Shown here: in pieces, positions 61,155 to 64,000 of the stretch
Position numbering within the stretch: the stretch's first letter is position 1
Layout of the letters: every line of letters begins with the position of its first letter
NCBI GenBank assembly: GCA_043764095.1
Contig: JAYUKX010000009.1
Span: forward strand, 11,964 to 75,963
DNA length: 64,000 nucleotides
Direction: 5' to 3'
Source: M3007 sp043764095
Lineage (GTDB): Bacteria; Bacteroidota; Bacteroidia; Chitinophagales; Saprospiraceae
Program-made: the position numbers and the translations under genes
The notes under the pieces: generated by a model
Database searches by the model: none
What the model was told of the DNA's origin: nothing
The model's input: only the letters and a program-made list of their open reading frames with translations

Positions 61155-64000
61155 ATGAGGAAAGCGAATTTTACTATCGCTACAAAAGTTTGGGGTTTGT
61201 TATTGGCATTAACATTGATGGCCGTTTCAAGTGTAAGCTTGAGCGCTCAGTGTTCATTAACCTGTAATAACCTCGTTCAAATTTCTTTAGATCAAGATTG
61301 TTCCGTTACTTTAGACGACGACATGATTCTCGAAGGAAATCCCGCCCAGTACTGCCCAGGTGGCAATTTTCAGGTACAGGCTAAAATCAACAATGTTTGG
61401 GTACCTGCTTCCGGTAATTTTACCGCTACTAGCGCGCACATCAACCAAACAATCCAAGTTCGCGTTCGCGATCTAGTATCTGGCCAAAGCTGCTGGGGCT
61501 ATATCACGGTGGAAGACAAATTGGCGCCAGTTGTTTCTTGCGTTAATGCTCGCGTACCTTGCGCAGCAACTAATTTTTCTCCTGATGCCTTGAATGCACT
61601 TGGCGTAGCTAACGCTTACCCAACGGCAACAGACAACTGTTCAGCAGTAACTCGTTCTTACACAGATACTTGGTTTGACCTTCCATGCGGAACGGTTCAA
61701 AACGGTAACTTGAGTGGCTATTACAGCCGTGTTTGGGCGTTTTCTGATGCTTCTGGCAACACCAACACTTGCACACAACTCATTTTTGTAGATCGTATCA
61801 ATGTTGGAAATGTGAGTTTCCCAGCGGATGTAACAGTAAGCTGTACTAACCCAACTACTTCTCCAAGTACTACGGGTGCACCTTTCTTTTTCTCTACTGT
61901 ATTGAATCGCAACTTCCCTCTTTATCCAGAGGCTTCTTATTGCGAGTTGAACGTTACTTACACGGATCAAGTGCTTCCAGTTTGTGATGGAACACACAAA
62001 ATCCTTCGTACTTGGGTAGTTTATGACTGGTGTTTACCTACCAATCAAACGTCTAATCCTAAGTACTTTATTCAGTTGATTAAAGTAGTTGACGAAGTAG
62101 GCCCAACAATTGCACCAGTAGATGATGTAACAGTGAGCACCAATTCTAACACTTGCTGCGCAACTGTTGATTTGCCAAATGTAATCGTTTCTGACGCATG
62201 CTCACGGATTCGTACTGCTGTTGCTACAATTTATGGTTATGACCAATACACTGGTGCTTTGATCGGTACTTTCACTGTAAATGGTACATTGACATCTTTC
62301 CCAGGTAACAATTTTTGGATTCCTGATACATTGGCTAACTTCGGTTACACGGCTTGCTTGCCAATCGGTACACACGAAGTAGTTTACACGATCACTGATG
62401 ATTGCGGTAACGCATCTACTGTTGGATTTGATCTTACGGTAGAAGACCAAACGCCTCCAACTGCGGTTGGTGACGAGTTCACTCAAACTTCTTTGGGTGT
62501 TGATGGTATGGTATTTGTAAATGCTTCTTCTTTGGATAACGGTTCTTATGACAACTGTGGCCCTGTTTATTTCAAGGCGCGCCGTATGAATGCTAACCCA
62601 GTTCAAACGAATGCTTTGGTACATGACCAAGTTAAGTTTGATTGCTCTGATATCGGTACTACAGTACAAGTTATCTTGCGTGTATATGACGTTGATCCAG
62701 GTCCAGGTTCAAAAGAACTTGATTTCCTTGAAGGCGATTATGATGAAGTAATGATCAATGTGTTGGTAGATGACAAATTCAAACCAACTTGTTCTGCACC
62801 TGCTAATGTAACGGTTTCTTGCGAAGCATTTGATCCATCTTTGTGGGCTTATGGCCAAGCAACGGCTACGGATAACTGTTCAAACCCAACGATCACTAGC
62901 ACAGTGGTGTTGACCCAGTTTGACTCTCTTTGTAACAAAGGCACTATCACACGCCGTTGGACTGTTGTGGACGCAGCAGGCAATAGCAGCCAGTGCTCAC
63001 AACGTATCATCGTAACTTACAACCAGAACTACTGGGTGAAGTTCCCTGCGGATCGTTTAGTTTCTACTTGCGACGGTACAACTGCTTATGGTGCACCTGA
63101 ATTCTACGGCGAAGATTGCGAATTGCTTGCAACTTCTTACACAGACGAATTCTTCACTGTAATTCCTGATGCTTGTTTCAAAATCGAGCGTACTTGGCGT
63201 ATCATTAACTGGTGTGCGTACAATCCAAACCTTCCAGCCAGCAATGCGCTGAACGTTTATGTACCAAACCCGAACCCGAACAATACCACTAACCACCCGA
63301 CTAACTTGCCAGGTGTAACGGTTTCTCCAGCAGGTACTACTGTTGCAGGATGGGTTCCAACATCAGTAAGGATCAACCCAACTGATCCACAACCAACCAA
63401 CTATTCTCTATTCTGGACTAAAGAAGCAAATAGCTACACATACAAACAGATCATCAAAGTATTTGATACACAAGATCCAGTTGTTCAGTGTCCTGCTTCT
63501 CCTGTGGAGTTCTGCGATCTTAGCGCAAATGATCCTCAGTTCTACAATGCAACGCAGTACTGGGATAATACAGTAGGCAGCCATGACCTTTGCGAAGGTG
63601 ATGCGAATATCGAAATTACTGCTACAGACGCTTGTTCTGGTGCAAACCTTTCTTTCCGCTACTTATTGTTCCTTGACCTTGACGGTAACGGTTCTATGGA
63701 GTCTGTAATCAATAGCGTGAATCCTCCTGGTTTCAACAATATTAATTACAACAATATCAACAATGCAAACTTTGCAGGTGGCACGCCATGGGCGTTCGAC
63801 TTCCGTCCAGTTGCGGGTGACCGCAAGTGGGGCTTCGGCTTACAAGTGGACGCTGCTAACGGTAACAGCCGCACAGCACGTGTACGTTGGTTCAACCAAG
63901 CGAACAACCCAGCAGCAGGTGCAGTACCACAATTGCCATACGGAACACACAAAATCAAGTGGTTCGTAGAAGATGGTTGCGGTAACGAAACTGTTTGCGA
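61155..64000 (+). CDS. giant cysteine-rich secreted HYR-like surface protein (3' truncated)
   Basis: The frame is open from the ATG at 61155 to the end of the window (at least 948 residues). A signal peptide (GLLLALTLMAVSSVSLSAQ) is followed by repeated beta-sandwich modules with paired cysteines: CSLTCNN, VSCVNARVPC, ATDNCS, FSDASGNTNTC, SDACS, ITDDCGNAST, ATDNCSN and VVDAAGNSSQCSQ. The D-x-C/DxxGN pattern is typical of HYR and related adhesin domains, which are T9SS cargo in Saprospirales. The sorting domain would lie beyond the window. Codon choice is strongly biased (AAC, GGT, ACT), as in highly expressed genes. Long opposite-strand frames here are shadows. Confidence 0.85.
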   Translation, partial: MRKANFTIATKVWGLLLALTLMAVSSVSLSAQCSLTCNNLVQISLDQDCSVTLDDDMILEGNPAQYCPGGNFQVQAKINNVWVPASGNFTATSAHINQTIQVRVRDLVSGQSCWGYITVEDKLAPVVSCVNARVPCAATNFSPDALNALGVANAYPTATDNCSAVTRSYTDTWFDLPCGTVQNGNLSGYYSRVWAFSDASGNTNTCTQLIFVDRINVGNVSFPADVTVSCTNPTTSPSTTGAPFFFSTVLNRNFPLYPEASYCELNVTYTDQVLPVCDGTHKILRTWVVYDWCLPTNQTSNPKYFIQLIKVVDEVGPTIAPVDDVTVSTNSNTCCATVDLPNVIVSDACSRIRTAVATIYGYDQYTGALIGTFTVNGTLTSFPGNNFWIPDTLANFGYTACLPIGTHEVVYTITDDCGNASTVGFDLTVEDQTPPTAVGDEFTQTSLGVDGMVFVNASSLDNGSYDNCGPVYFKARRMNANPVQTNALVHDQVKFDCSDIGTTVQVILRVYDVDPGPGSKELDFLEGDYDEVMINVLVDDKFKPTCSAPANVTVSCEAFDPSLWAYGQATATDNCSNPTITSTVVLTQFDSLCNKGTITRRWTVVDAAGNSSQCSQRIIVTYNQNYWVKFPADRLVSTCDGTTAYGAPEFYGEDCELLATSYTDEFFTVIPDACFKIERTWRIINWCAYNPNLPASNALNVYVPNPNPNNTTNHPTNLPGVTVSPAGTTVAGWVPTSVRINPTDPQPTNYSLFWTKEANSYTYKQIIKVFDTQDPVVQCPASPVEFCDLSANDPQFYNATQYWDNTVGSHDLCEGDANIEITATDACSGANLSFRYLLFLDLDGNGSMESVINSVNPPGFNNINYNNINNANFAGGTPWAFDFRPVAGDRKWGFGLQVDAANGNSRTARVRWFNQANNPAAGAVPQLPYGTHKIKWFVEDGCGNETVC

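Noticed and set aside
61641..63296. Minus-strand frames opposite the giant surface protein
   Set aside because: They are shadows of its biased codon use. The plus-strand frame has a signal peptide and repeated modules and stays open to the window end.

Overview
The window looks like a chromosome segment of a member of the Bacteroidota, most likely near the Saprospirales. I infer this from the gene families, not from a marker gene. It carries type IX secretion (T9SS) C-terminal sorting domains, a PorP/SprF-type outer membrane protein, a TonB receptor paired with a DUF4249 lipoprotein, a Bacteroidota-style RHS protein with a DUF6443-like region, a giant cysteine-rich HYR-like surface protein, many TAnnTTTG -7 boxes close to gene starts, and almost no Shine-Dalgarno sequences. 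I saw no rRNA, tRNA, CRISPR array or intact insertion sequence.

Layout. 1-3760: end of a T9SS cargo gene, then a six-PAS histidine kinase overlapping its response regulator. 3.9-9.3 kb: a UMF1-type transporter, a minus-strand block (ruvA, a Crp-family regulator, a small barrel protein and a broken DUF4386 gene), and thrS. 9.4-15.5 kb: a Kazal lipoprotein, another lipoprotein, an XRE regulator, an MBL hydrolase, and sucA followed by a sterol-desaturase-family gene. 15.8-19.2 kb: a frameshifted Rpn nuclease gene with a second partial copy, a class V aminotransferase and a PorP-like protein. 19.5-22.4 kb: an ABC transporter operon with its GntR regulator. 22.8-26 kb: a DUF2461 gene and mazG, then an outer-membrane gene lying between mazG and a second copy of the mazG 3' end. 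26-31.4 kb: TonB receptor, DUF4249 lipoprotein, a PLP enzyme and a membrane AraC regulator. 31.9-37 kb: two T9SS cargo proteins, one of them a metalloprotease homologue that has lost its catalytic residues. 37-45 kb: a 2204-residue RHS protein with a MORN-like gene behind it and an XRE regulator diverging from it. 45-50.4 kb: a FucP-type sugar transporter, a TMTC-like GT-C glycosyltransferase, and a coiled-coil membrane protein with a small partner. 50.7-59.5 kb: a GT2 glycosyltransferase, an alpha/beta-hydrolase homologue without its nucleophile, an M28 peptidase, a CapA-like protein, a 22-codon ORF, a vanadium haloperoxidase homologue and a DPP-IV-like peptidase. 59.7-64 kb: a LuxR-type response regulator with a structured leader, and the start of the giant surface protein.

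The genes mainly describe an envelope-centred lifestyle: secreted T9SS proteins, surface peptidases, uptake systems and several one- and two-component regulators. The most unusual material is between genes. One family of roughly 160-bp palindromic elements has three full copies and one shrunken copy, with paired base changes in the stem. A second hairpin family has two copies. There is also a possible small RNA with promoter and terminator at 54.0 kb, a possible pseudoknot leader at 59.7 kb, and two 3'-end gene duplications with signs of homologous import.
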